From Paraglomus occultum (lineage: Eukaryota; Glomeromycota; Glomeromycetes; Paraglomerales; Paraglomeraceae): a DNA stretch of 19,721 nt. The position numbers were made by a program, and so were the translations under genes. Location of the stretch: positions 1-19,721 of the forward strand of contig CAJVPJ010000655.1 in assembly GCA_910592205.1 (NCBI GenBank). The letters run 5' to 3'. The notes under the pieces were generated by a model, which was given only the letters and a program-made list of their open reading frames with translations, was not told where the DNA came from and did no database searches. Shown here piece by piece: positions 1-8,448 of this stretch (its first letter is position 1; each line of letters begins with the position of its first letter).

Positions 1-74
1 ACTTGTGGCATCCAGCAATATTCAGCCCATTCTTCAGGAGTACAGGAGCCATAAATACGCCTATTTAAATCCAT
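1..74 (-). CDS. possible 5' end of a gene running off the left edge
   Basis: Reading leftwards from an ATG at 74-72, the frame stays open to the window edge for 24 codons and begins MDLNRRIYGSCTPEEW. The piece has a plausible residue mix (Cys, Trp, Glu) for a real N-terminus. It is too short to classify. I see no domain signature and no family match. It could also be a chance open stretch, or the start of a pseudogene like others here. Confidence 0.25.
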   Translation of the reverse strand, partial: MDLNRRIYGSCTPEEWAEYCWMPQ

Positions 75-826
75 TTATAATATCTTATTCAATGAATATT
101 TTCTAGCGTTTTTAGTCCTATACGTATATACCTATATGAAGATTCAATTTTCGTTTGAAAGTTTTCGGGCAATACACGATACGTTGGTTTGGGACTTATA
201 TGATTAATTTAATTACGTCCATAAGGGAACATTGACATTGTCATTGTCATTGATGATTGAAGCTATGCCGCTAAGTATACGTGTTTGAAGACTTTTGTAA
301 CGCTGTATAATAGTAAGATTTCGATTCAGTATTCAAACTTTAATTCTTTATTTAATACGTATAAGCAGAAAATCTATTTCGAACATGTATCGATATCGTG
401 AGAGTGGTCACTTAGATATTCACACTAATTTTTTTCACACTTAGGCCAAGTATTTGGAATTTTAGTATCATTACATGTGACCTGGCGACCGTGATCGTTA
501 CATGAAACGGGAACGACAGAGTCTCAGTATGTGGCTTTTGCGTATATAAGTGAATTTGCATGAATATAATTAATATTAAGAAAGACCAACGGATTGACAA
601 ACGATAACGCGTACTTTTGTTTATTCACGAAATTTCTGACCGCCGTTACTTTTCTTTACGCTATACGTGCTATGAAATTGCCCGTGGCGAACGACCTGAA
701 CTGGAAACAAGTCTAAGACTATTGCATGATTAGGAAATTATCATCTAATGTCTCAGAGACTTGATGCAACGAATTCCCACTCCAATTAGAGTAATGATAA
801 ATAGCAACGTAATAAAAACATATACT
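75..826. other. intergenic, no gene supported
   Basis: AT-rich sequence between the left-edge ORF and the 3' end of the NTPase-nuclease gene. It holds a 62-codon minus-strand frame (412-600) without a convincing ATG or recognisable motif. A short iteration of cattgt occurs near 234-250. I see no RNA gene. Confidence 0.5.
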
Positions 827-2875
827 TCAATTGTCCAATGAATAACGCAGGGGAATGAAACTTTTCACTATTGCCGTTCTGTCCATAACTGTCTTACTGT
901 TCCACAGGATGTCAAATGGATTAACATATGCTTTTAGTATCGCATCCAGCTCTTTTCTAATCTCAGGAGAAAGACAGACAAACGGTGCCATTGAGAAGAC
1001 AGCTAAGTGTCGGTCAGACTCATCCTGCTTCATCCACTCGGGTCGATGAAGTCCTTCCCTCTTGTCGCGCAGGGACCAATAAAAACATAGGTGCGGGAGT
1101 GATGGCGGCGTTGCAAGATCCGTTCTTCTAAATATATATTGCGGCTTCATCTTATAGGTTGAGTCTTTGGTGTAGTCAGCACCTCCCCATGAAACATCCC
1201 TGTTCTTTACTGATATCGTAACATACATGAATTGATCATCCGGTAGTTTGAGTGGGATGAGGAGGTCGACACCAGGTTGGTTGAACTTCAGGATTGCGGC
1301 TGCACCCCTTCTGAATAGTTGTTCAAGCAATCCACTGTCCGGAGTGTATTCTACCTGTATGAAATGGGTAAAGCATAGAACGGATTCCAGTAATAGTCTA
1401 TCCAGTTTCAACCCTTTCCAAGAATCGTTTGTTGTGACTAAGGAATCAAGATCACCAAACAAGGTGGACAAGAATTCCTTGAGAGATATTTCTCTTGTGT
1501 AAAGTCCATCTTTACCCCAGTTCTTTTGTACGCATTTCCGCCATGCGATGATTAGGATAAGCCTTGCAACAAGTTCGCCACGGTGGCCAGCATCAACAAA
1601 TCCACATTGAAATGATGCTGCAAACAGCTGAAGGACCTTCACTAGTGTCGCATCATCATCCACAAGCCAAAAAGCTGCTTCAGTGAGAATAGGCTCAGAT
1701 GGATACATCACAAGCATTTGGCTTCGGTCCTCTTTGATGGAGATACAGGTAGCCATGTAGCTACTCACTAGCAGATGTGATAAGTGCGGTTGTGGTGAGA
1801 TATCCACAGAAATTAGTACAGACATAATAGCGATAGCCATGGCCAACTGTTCATCCGTTTTAGCAGTAGAAAGAATATTCTGTAAATTGGTGCTCACAGT
1901 GCCTCCAAGTAGTTTTCTTTGTGCAGTTTCAACTGCCTTTTCAATTGACAAGCCAGACTTAAGCAATGCAGTCCACAAGGCACAACCTAGGAAAAACCTG
2001 TCAGTTGAATTCTTCACTTGCCCCGTGAACAATGCATCCATTGTTGAAACATCAATGAATGGCGGAAGCAACTTAAGTGGCTTGACAGTTGGGAGCCGCA
2101 GGGAAGGATCATGTTCCTCAGTTGGTGCGAAATTGGACAGAGAACCAGCCATATCTAACATGACGCACATAAAGTTCTTCCATCTGATATCTTGCAAAGC
2201 ACGTCGAATGATCCTGAATAGAGATCGTTCCTTTGCTTCGTGAATTGTCATGGTCAGGATGCGTGCCTCATCTAGACACAGCATAAATTTGAATGGTACA
2301 TTAGTTTCATATAGTTGCTCGGGAAGACTCTCCATCGTCGGGGAGCTTGCCTCGAGCGCGTGTTGTAAGTCAGTGGTAACGTCAGTCCAGAACTTTTTCT
2401 CTTTGCTAGAATCCATCTGCATTTCCCAACATTCGGAAGGCGTCAGACCACCCTGAATCATACGACCAAGTACGGCAAACATGCATTCCAAAAACGTCTC
2501 AAACCAGCTAATTTGTTGGTGCGGCATCTCCTCTAGAATCTTGGACGCGATGCTTGACCGAGGAGGATAGCCTGTGCTCTTTGACGGCCGAAAGCATACA
2601 TATAAAACATAGACATCTTGTGCAATCTCTGCGATGAGGCGGGACTTCCCATAGCCGGAGCTCTGAATTAGTGCAATATATGGAGAGTAGCTACTGTCCT
2701 CGCGGCACTTCGACAAACAAAAGTTGATATGTCTGTAAAAGTTGTCAACGTAATTTTGACTGTTCACAAACTCGTATTTGAACGCGTCTGCGACTAAAGC
2801 CTTTTCGCTTTCGCTCTCAGCATCACCTGTACGAGCCTTCTTTGCCTGACGCTCAGCCCCTTTCAACATAACCAT
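827..2875 (-). CDS. Crinkler/CR-type P-loop NTPase with C-terminal PD-(D/E)xK-like nuclease module, 682 aa
   Basis: A single uninterrupted 682-residue frame starting MVMLKGAERQ; the early basic stretch QAKKAR resembles a nuclear-localisation patch. Seen: a Walker A-like loop QSSGYGKSR (71-79; first Gly of GxxxxGKS replaced, Lys77 kept), Walker B FMLCLDEA (197-204; Asp202, Glu203), and a LDMAGSLSNFAP strand (240-251) in a sensor-like place. The C-terminal part carries RGELVARL (Glu434), GVDLLIP (Asp537) and TISVKNR (Lys557), which read as the helix Glu, Asp and (D/E/Q)xK of a restriction-endonuclease fold, with Ser in the first motif-III slot. Known of the family: NTPase-REase fusions are the core of Crinkler-RHS-type effectors in fungi and oomycetes. 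No Crinkler LFLAK header or signal peptide is seen at this start. GC content looks clearly above the flanks. Activity and host role are inference; the fold assignment is fairly secure. Confidence 0.82.
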   Translation of the reverse strand: MVMLKGAERQAKKARTGDAESESEKALVADAFKYEFVNSQNYVDNFYRHINFCLSKCREDSSYSPYIALIQSSGYGKSRLIAEIAQDVYVLYVCFRPSKSTGYPPRSSIASKILEEMPHQQISWFETFLECMFAVLGRMIQGGLTPSECWEMQMDSSKEKKFWTDVTTDLQHALEASSPTMESLPEQLYETNVPFKFMLCLDEARILTMTIHEAKERSLFRIIRRALQDIRWKNFMCVMLDMAGSLSNFAPTEEHDPSLRLPTVKPLKLLPPFIDVSTMDALFTGQVKNSTDRFFLGCALWTALLKSGLSIEKAVETAQRKLLGGTVSTNLQNILSTAKTDEQLAMAIAIMSVLISVDISPQPHLSHLLVSSYMATCISIKEDRSQMLVMYPSEPILTEAAFWLVDDDATLVKVLQLFAASFQCGFVDAGHRGELVARLILIIAWRKCVQKNWGKDGLYTREISLKEFLSTLFGDLDSLVTTNDSWKGLKLDRLLLESVLCFTHFIQVEYTPDSGLLEQLFRRGAAAILKFNQPGVDLLIPLKLPDDQFMYVTISVKNRDVSWGGADYTKDSTYKMKPQYIFRRTDLATPPSLPHLCFYWSLRDKREGLHRPEWMKQDESDRHLAVFSMAPFVCLSPEIRKELDAILKAYVNPFDILWNSKTVMDRTAIVKSFIPLRYSLDN

Positions 2876-3299
2876 AGAAGAAAGAGAAAAAAAATTACGT
2901 TACTAAAGGTCCCGAAAAAAAGCATTGTCATGGAATGGACAGATCGTTCAAAGTCTTGTTCTCTATTCTGACATTGCAACAGCATTCGACCGTGCTCTCA
3001 ATAAACGTGATACCAAACATAGAATGTATGCGACAGTAACATTCGAAGTACCAACTATTCTCTCTTCGCCTCTCCCTCCATTCAACCCATATGTCTCTTT
3101 CCTTTCGAGTTCAGAGTTTACGTATAACCCAGCCTTTGCTACGACTCTGCTCTACTCGTAATGCATTCCAACTATTCTCTGCGGTACCGCCTCCATTACC
3201 GCTACGAACCCCGTAACGTCTCTACGACGCAGCTCTGCCCGCCATACGGCGCCGTACGGCCGTTGCTCCTCTATCCTCCCAATAAACGCGCTTGCTTAC
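2860..3299 (-). other. candidate long intron or 5' flank of the NTPase-nuclease gene
   Basis: A minus-strand donor AAG|GTAAGC (exon end 3300) could pair with an acceptor TTGAAAG| (exon start 2859) preceded by a pyrimidine-rich run. That splice would join the upstream ORF in frame to residue Gly6 of the 682-aa protein. A 440-nt intron is much longer than the 69-98 nt introns elsewhere here. The alternative is that this stretch is simply promoter and 5' UTR of an intronless gene. It is GC-richer than most intergenic parts, with repeated motifs such as ctattctct (3056 and 3172). Confidence 0.25.
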
Positions 3300-3585
3300 C
3301 TTGCTCTAAATATGCCTTAATAATCTCTTCATCCGTAGCATTTCTGTTCTTCTTTACATATGAAGCGAAAAACAAATCAGGAACGTCGTTCAAGGTAAGT
3401 TGGTCCATGTTGTCGAGTATGAGAATGATAACAAAAGAGTCGCGATCTAGCTCTGCGCCGCCCAACTCAGCCCTGTATATACGTTTTACTTACACAAACA
3501 TGTGATACTCCTTGTATTGAAGCGCCGAATCAACTACAGGTGCCAGGTCCAGCACACTTAGCAAAATAGATCGGGAACCCACCAT
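3271..3585 (-). pseudogene. broken ORF upstream of the NTPase-nuclease gene, possible lost 5' exon
   Basis: From ATG at 3585 the frame reads MVGSRSILLSVLDLAP and on for 31 codons to an in-frame TAA (3490-3492). The same frame then continues open, including LILDNMDQLTLNDVPDLFF and NATDEEIIKAYLEQ, to a stop at 3271. A good splice donor (CAAG|GTAAGC) lies at 3300. The residue mix looks like real protein on both sides of the stop. The TAA sits in GTAAGT, but the nearest acceptor would give only a 21-nt intron, so it is more likely a nonsense change. I do not recognise the domain. It may be the original N-terminus of the neighbouring gene or a separate fragment. Confidence 0.35.
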
Positions 3586-4405
3586 GCTTTTGTTAGAGAT
3601 AAAGGACAAAGGGAAAATCTCTTTTATACGCTTCTTTGCATATCACGTTATGGAACAATTGTTGTATTGTGTCCGCCTTCTAATTTGTGTTACGCAATCG
3701 ATTCAGCATTGCAATATTTATTGTGAACTTGAGTTCGTTCACAGGCGCAGTACACACATGACTTCTGGACTATGAAACTACTGTAAGATTTGAGTTTAAC
3801 ATAAATTTAGTATAAATTAAATTTTGTTTCTATAATTTCACCCACTGCAGTCATGTGTCCGTAAATTTTTTGATGGTGATCCTGGGGTAGTTGGTTTCAA
3901 TCTGTAGCATAATATGACCCGAAATTAAAAAAAAGCGACCCCAAATATCAACAATATTACTGACTATATTTTAATAGTTTTAAGCTTTCCATTGCAATTT
4001 TAATCTCAAAAGCTTCGACTAAAAGGTCTTCTTTTTATTATATTACGTTCGGGTCAATTTTTAAACTTGATATTAGCTAAACATTGTGCATAAAAAACAA
4101 CCATACAGACTATTATAGCTCAATCAGAAAATAATTATTAATATTAACGAATATTAATATGTCAAATGTTGAAAAATCGACATTATCGGTACTTTTACCG
4201 GTAATGCTATGATTGTAAAGCTCACAATTATACAAAACGTTTAAAAATTAGTTGGATAGTTGTCTGTAAGAATAGCCTAAACGAGCACATGCAAAAAATT
4301 GTTTAATGGTTAATGACTTAAATATATTTGCTAGACAACTGTTAAATTCACGCACTGATAATTAAATTAAGATTGTAATCTAGTGAGGTTTGCGTTTTTT
4401 TATGT
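3586..4405. other. intergenic, AT-rich, holds one MITE fragment
   Basis: No coding signature is seen on either strand. The plus-strand 63-codon frame at 3584-3775 is not protein-like. The stretch contains the repeat fragment described at 3793-3892 and otherwise AT-rich sequence. Confidence 0.5.
3793..3892 (+). repeat. fragment of the inner fold-back (MITE) family
   Basis: Positions 3796-3835 match 7397-7433 (tttag[tc]ataaattaaatttt core), and 3833-3892 match the right end of the inner element at 7907-7951 (aatttcaccca, then atggtgat.ctggggtagtt). The two blocks are closer together here than at 7341-7951, so this is a shortened or rearranged copy. The shared right end ctggggtagtt helps place the family's terminus. 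No target duplication could be found for this copy. Confidence 0.65.
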
Positions 4406-4577
4406 TTGCATCTACAATTGAACGCTAAAGGTGCTGGTGTAATCCAATTATCCTATGAGACTGCAGTTCTGTGGGATAATTTACAACAATTGTGTATAAC
4501 TATAGCTTACACTTCTAAGATGACTGTAGGATCGAGGAATTCTATTACTTTCCTAAAAAGGTGGATCGGACTATGCT

Positions 4578-4611
4578 TGGTCCGGTTGGAGACCATCCAA
4601 GATTCGATCTC
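4578..4611 (+). other. tRNA-like A-box and B-box pair, possible SINE remnant
   Basis: tggtccggttgg (4578-4589) fits the polymerase III A box in 11 of 12 positions, and gattcgatctc (4601-4611) resembles a B box. The spacing is only 11 nt, much shorter than in a tRNA gene, and no cloverleaf can be drawn. The hairpin cttggtc/gaccatccaag (4576-4601) has a 2-nt bulge. It may be an internally deleted tRNA-derived element or chance. Confidence 0.2.
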
Positions 4612-4928
4612 AAGTGGACTCTGGTAGGCGAAAGCGTCACACAGCATGGTGTTATAAATTAAGTACCATAACTATCGCTATTATCAGCGCCACAAGCGGA
4701 TTGAGTTTATGAACGACGCGAGCAAGTCAATGTACTTGTGGAGCAAATAGAGAAATAATATGCTTACTGTTATGCACGAATGGAGAAAGTCGTATTGAAA
4801 ATTGGGAAATATTTTTATTTATTTTTATCACCTAAACCTCTCGTTAAAGCAAATTATTACCTGGGTGAATCAAAAAGTTTTTGCAGTTTGGCTTTATTTG
4901 AAATACTACATAATAAATTTAAAACTAA

Positions 4929-5312
4929 TTATGCTAATCCTTCAAAATAGTCTCCTTTAACATCTATACATTTTTGCAACCTTTTACGCCAATTTTCAAA
5001 AGACTTATGGTATTCCTCTTGTGGAATACTATCAACAATTGCCTGAACGGCTCGAGATAGATTCACAATACTATTATATTTTTTTACTGCAGGTGCTTTC
5101 TTAATTTTTGGGAATAAAAAAAAGTCGCATGGAGCCAGGTCTGGGCTATATGGCGGATGAGGCAGTAATCTTATTCGCTCTTGCCTCAAAAAGTCAATAA
5201 CCTTAAACGTGCGATGAGGCGCTGCATTGTCGTGATGCAGCAACCCATTTGGTGGTGACTTTACGTAGCTCCAATTCTTTATGCAAAATGGTATAGTGAA
5301 ACCACTACACTA
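4929..5312 (-). pseudogene. mariner transposase, C-terminal fragment (catalytic D34D)
   Basis: The open frame runs from a TAG at 5310-5312 to a stop at 4929. WSYVKSPPNG precedes LLHHDNAAPH, whose Asp is the second catalytic residue. Thirty-four residues later comes the third Asp in YSPDLAPCDFFLFPKIK, the mariner D34D signature. The C-terminus ends WRKRLQKCIDVKGDYFEG, the usual mariner tail. There is no start codon suitable for translation and no first Asp, so this is a remnant. Confidence 0.88.
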
Positions 5313-5473
5313 CGAGCCGACGGAAAGACTCGCTCCGTATTGATACAAATAATAATATTAACACAACATCATTAACTCTTATTCATAACTAACGTACTCA
5401 TTACGAACGTTTTACTTAATAGTTTTAATATTGAATCGCTTGCAATAAGTTAACCAAGTTTTATGACCGAAGT
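5313..5473. other. non-transposase sequence replacing the middle of the mariner gene
   Basis: About 160 bp between the two transposase fragments match neither of them and have stops in all frames. In a normal mariner this interval would encode roughly 100-150 residues including the first catalytic Asp. On the minus strand, ctcgtagtgtagtggt (about 5302-5317) resembles the 5' part of a tRNA gene including its A box, but no B box follows before mariner sequence resumes. This is most simply a deletion with filler insertion, or an insertion later trimmed. Confidence 0.55.
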
Positions 5474-5797
5474 CTAGGTACTGCCATATGAAATTCCCGT
5501 TCGATTAGCTAACTCCTCTATTTTTTTGTGAGGGTCTTCACTGAGAATACTACGGACATTCTCAACATTCTTTTGCGTAACTGCCTCGCGAGGCCTTCCA
5601 GATCGAGGCCCATCTTTTAAGCAACCTCTCCCATCATTGAAACTTTTAACCCAGTGTTGGACTGTACGCAATGATGGCGCTATATGTCCACAAGCTTTGG
5701 CTAATTTTTCATAAATTGTGCCAACGTCTGTACCATTTTGCCCATTCGACGAATATGTAGAAGCGATATTGTTTACGTGAAAATTGAGCCACTGGTT
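5474..5797 (-). pseudogene. mariner transposase, N-terminal fragment (DNA-binding part)
   Basis: An open frame without a clear ATG runs from just after a stop at 5798-5800 to a TAG at 5474. It contains RTVQHWVKSFNDGRG, GPRSGRPRE (the GRPR-like linker between the two helix-turn-helix motifs) and NRTGISYGST, the usual end of the second helix-turn-helix in mariner transposases. Homology stops right after SYGST. The part that should carry the first catalytic Asp is absent. Confidence 0.85.
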
Positions 5798-6190
5798 TTA
5801 ACAAGTAGGGTTTAAAAGAAGATATCTCGACAACTACTAATTCAAAACAAATTAAATTTGGTTTGTTTTGAAGATCAAACTTTAGTTTTTATTTGGTTAG
5901 TGTCAATTTGTCTCAGACTATTGACCTGTAAAATGCAGGGGTTTGCGCAAAAACTTTTTGATCCACCCACGTATAAAGAGGAAAACAATGTCGTTTGCGC
6001 AAACATAATAAATGTTCGTTAAGTTTGCCTGACATCAGGTAATACATTAACGGGCCAACTCTTATTTGACATAATCGATGTCTCTATCACTGCTGTTGTC
6101 GTCAACGTTATTGTCTTCAAATACAAGAGTGTCAAAAAACTAGTAGGAGAAAGGAAAATAATTACGACATTATATATAAATACATACTCT

Positions 6191-6405
6191 TTAACCGCAG
6201 TTACAACAGTCACCACCGCCACAGCCACCGCCACCATCATTAGGACGTTTGTGGAGTATAGCCGCTATTATAAACAAAGTCAAATAATTAGTAGGGGAAA
6301 AAAAAAAGATAAAATTTGAAAAAAAAAGGTTGGTTTTTTTTTACCTTGAGTGAACGTTAATGCGTAGACTGCAACAACAATTAACAGGATGAAATACTTC
6401 ATCAT
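6191..6405 (-). CDS. putative small secreted Gly/Cys-rich peptide, 44 aa, two exons
   Basis: Exon 1 (6405-6345) begins with a doubled ATG and encodes a textbook signal peptide, MMKYFILLIVVAVYALTFTQ. It ends at a donor CAAG|GTAAAA. An 80-nt intron (6344-6265) carries the branch-like TACTAAT (plus 6287-6293) and ends ATAATAG. Exon 2 (6264-6191) stays in frame: AAILHKR, then a Gly-rich tail with Cys at 35, 40, 41 and 43 (GGGDCCNCG at the end), then TAA. Lys26-Arg27 would suit a Kex2-type protease, leaving a 17-residue peptide. No family is recognised; a metal-binding or signalling peptide is only a guess. A second donor/acceptor pair just after the stop (GTATGT at 6187-6182, ctactag ending 6140) could be a 48-nt intron in the 3' UTR. 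Confidence 0.6.
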
Positions 6406-7299
6406 AAAATAGAAAAAAAAATTTTTCGAAATTTTATTCACAACTCATGCGTATATATACATGTTTGATCCTGAACGGATATTGAAATCCTGAGAAGAGT
6501 AACGGTTTAGAGGAATACTTATTATGGTACTTTCCGATGAACCTGGCGTTGATAACAGTTATGGTCACACCGATAGTAAAATTGACTAACAGTATATTGA
6601 TATTGGGTTGTATGACTAATTCTAAATATAAATTCAACGATAATTAGGAGGATTACCGAGATTGTTAATTGGTTGTTACTGTATATGTATAACATTAATT
6701 TAATGTAAGATCAGAATTTCCGAACATGTAATGCGCACGAATTCCGGATTTGATAATTTATATGGGACCCAGACAATCATAAAAATAAGTAAGTCAGCCA
6801 ATTTATAGTGTTGATAATGACAAAAAACAGGTTGTTATTATAAGGCTCCAATCCGTAAAGATTATGCAAACAGAGTTGTACCTATTCCTAATATATTAAC
6901 CTATCCCCATGTAAGGCTGTTGATATTTTTGTTTAAATAGAACAACAGATTACCACTATCAGCATGCTACATTATCATAATATAAGTTGCGATTTTTGGT
7001 TGTTTGTGATGGCATAATGCGGATGCTGTTCTAGTCTTTCTTAAGTGGCCGGAAATCCACGCCCGAATATCTCGAACTTGGATTGTTTAATTTTCGGGTT
7101 TTCCATAAAAAGAAATTGCAATGCTTTTTAATAATTACAGTATACTAATTATTCGTCTTATACATCAAACCTGGTCATAATAAATTTTGGTTATACTGTG
7201 AGTAGAAACACAATGTATACATAAGTTGTTTAAAATAGCGATACATTGAACTAAGAAAGAAGTTCAAAATCAATGAATAGAAGTTTATTCTAACTCATC
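6406..7299. other. intergenic, no gene supported
   Basis: AT-rich flank upstream of the small-peptide gene and left of the fold-back element. A 67-codon minus-strand frame (6434-6637) has no recognisable feature. I see nothing else in it. Confidence 0.5.
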
Positions 7300-7340
7300 A
7301 TGTTTTGGGGGGTACGATAAATCCATAGTAATACAAACAT

Positions 7341-7951
7341 AATTTCACCATGAAAATTTCACGTTCACATGATACTTCTACATCTATAATTTAAGCTTAA
7401 CAAAAAATTTAGCATAAATTAAATTTTGCTTCTACACACACTACCAAAAAGTATTTGCCGAAATTTGTTGATCAATAGTAAAACGTATGAAAAATTCAAT
7501 TTTTCAAAAATTTGTCTTGGCGTTATTTACTAAACAAACAACAAAAATTTTTACATCGTTATGAAGCTGATTGACTATACTTTTAGGGAAAAAATAATAA
7601 AGAATTTAAACTTTTTATTATTACTGTATTATGAAGCTGCAGTACGCAGTAATATGTTACACGTACATTTTCATATGATTACATACGTGTAACATACATA
7701 TCGTTATTTCACCGAAGCACAGCTCCGGTATAATAAGCTGTGTAGATTTTATTCGAAAACTGCAGTCAATCAGCTTCATATTAATATAAAAATTTTTGTT
7801 GTTTGTTTAGTAAATAACGCCAATACAGATTTTTGAAAAAGTGGATTTTTCATATGTTTTACTATTAATCGACAAATTTCGGCAAATACTTTTTGGTAGT
7901 GAGTATATAATTTCACCCACGTGAAATTTTCATGGTGATGCTGGGGTAGTT
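7341..7951. mobile_element. inner fold-back MITE inserted in the outer element, 9-bp target duplication
   Basis: tacaaacat occurs at 7332-7340 and again at 7952-7960, directly flanking this stretch. The uninterrupted right arm of the outer element has only one copy of the site (tatgtttgta, about 8411-8420), so the insertion history is readable. Arms 7341-7576 and 7764-7951 pair inversely (atgaagctgattgact with its complement; gtatttgcc; ttgttgtttgtttagtaaat), but the left arm has an extra block of about 75 bp (7362-7437) and lacks the last 15 bp present on the right. A 9-bp duplication suggests a Mutator-like origin. No ORF. Confidence 0.8.
7653..7742. repeat. hairpins inside the loop of the inner element
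   Basis: tatgttacacgta (7653-7665) is the exact reverse complement of tacgtgtaacata (7684-7696). Just right of it, cacagct (7718-7724) pairs with agctgtg (7736-7742). These form a third level of inverted repeats within the loop and may mark yet another small insertion. Confidence 0.7.
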
Positions 7952-8448
7952 TACAAACATAGGGGAAGTCACATATGAAAGTCCGTATATGAGGTTTTTT
8001 CACCGATCATCGCCGATCATTGCCCGATAATATTGCAATAGTGAAAGACGTATAAACTTCAAAACCTTAAGGCTTTTCAAGGACGTGGGTTATGGCCTTA
8101 AAACTTAGACGGTAGATACTTTTATGCATACTTTACCAGAAAATAAGGCGTTTTATTTATTTTCATTATGTTTATATATATATTGTAAAAACAGTTATCC
8201 AATTGCTTATAGCAAAGAAAAAAAGTTCCTTATTTTCTGGTAAAGCAAGCATGAGAGTATCTACCTCTAAATTTTAAGGCCATAACCCACGTCCTTGAAA
8301 ACCTTAAGGTTTTGAAGTTTATACGTCTTCCACTATTGCAATATCGGGCAATGATCGGCGATAATCGGTGAAAAAACCTCATTATACGGACTTTCATTTG
8401 TGACTTCCCCTATGTTTGTATTACTATGGATCGTACCCCCCAATGTTT

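Larger units (their letters stand above)
4860..5971 (-). mobile_element. decayed mariner-family DNA transposon, 1112 bp
   Basis: The element is flanked by TA (4858-4859 and 5972-5973). Its ends are inverted repeats of 25 bp with two mismatches (4860-4884 and 5947-5971), sharing atcaaaaagtttttgc. Inside, on the minus strand, are the N-terminal and C-terminal parts of a transposase with a D34D spacing typical of mariner within the Tc1/mariner superfamily. The length is close to, but below, a full mariner (about 1.3 kb), and the middle of the coding region has been replaced by other sequence. It cannot encode a working transposase. The ends still look well matched, so it could have been moved in trans when young. 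Confidence 0.9.
7306..8442. mobile_element. outer fold-back MITE, carrying a nested second element
   Basis: The termini are inverted: tggggggtacgat at 7306 and its reverse complement ending at 8442, flanked by a perfect atgttt (7300-7305 and 8443-8448). After removing the nested insertion (7341-7951 plus one 9-bp duplication), the left arm (7306-7340 joined to 7961-8147) pairs with the right arm (8229-8442) along about 220 bp with few mismatches. Shared blocks include aaccttaagg, ggacgtgggttatggcctta and ctttaccagaaaataag. The loop is about 80 bp and AT-rich. The original element would have been near 517 bp. It encodes no protein. A 6-bp duplication does not settle the superfamily. Confidence 0.85.

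Noticed and set aside
412-600. 62-codon minus-strand frame starting with a hydrophobic stretch
   Set aside because: It starts at TTG, has no supporting splice sites or Cys pattern, and no domain.
855-2456. Several plus-strand frames of 64-134 codons
   Set aside because: They lie antisense to the 682-aa gene, which has clear domain motifs; they are its shadows.
3464-3495. Mini-intron removing the TAA upstream of the CR-type gene
   Set aside because: The donor GTAAGT and the nearest in-frame acceptor are 21 nt apart, too short for a spliceosomal intron.
6019-6240. 73-codon Val-rich minus-strand frame
   Set aside because: It is another frame of exon 2 of the small-peptide gene. It cannot be joined to the signal-peptide exon without a stop.
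7060-7090. Possible tRNA B box (tctcgaacttgg on the complement)
   Set aside because: No A box, acceptor stem or cloverleaf could be built around it.
7776-8003. 75-codon minus-strand frame
   Set aside because: It is translation of the arm of the inner fold-back element, not a gene.
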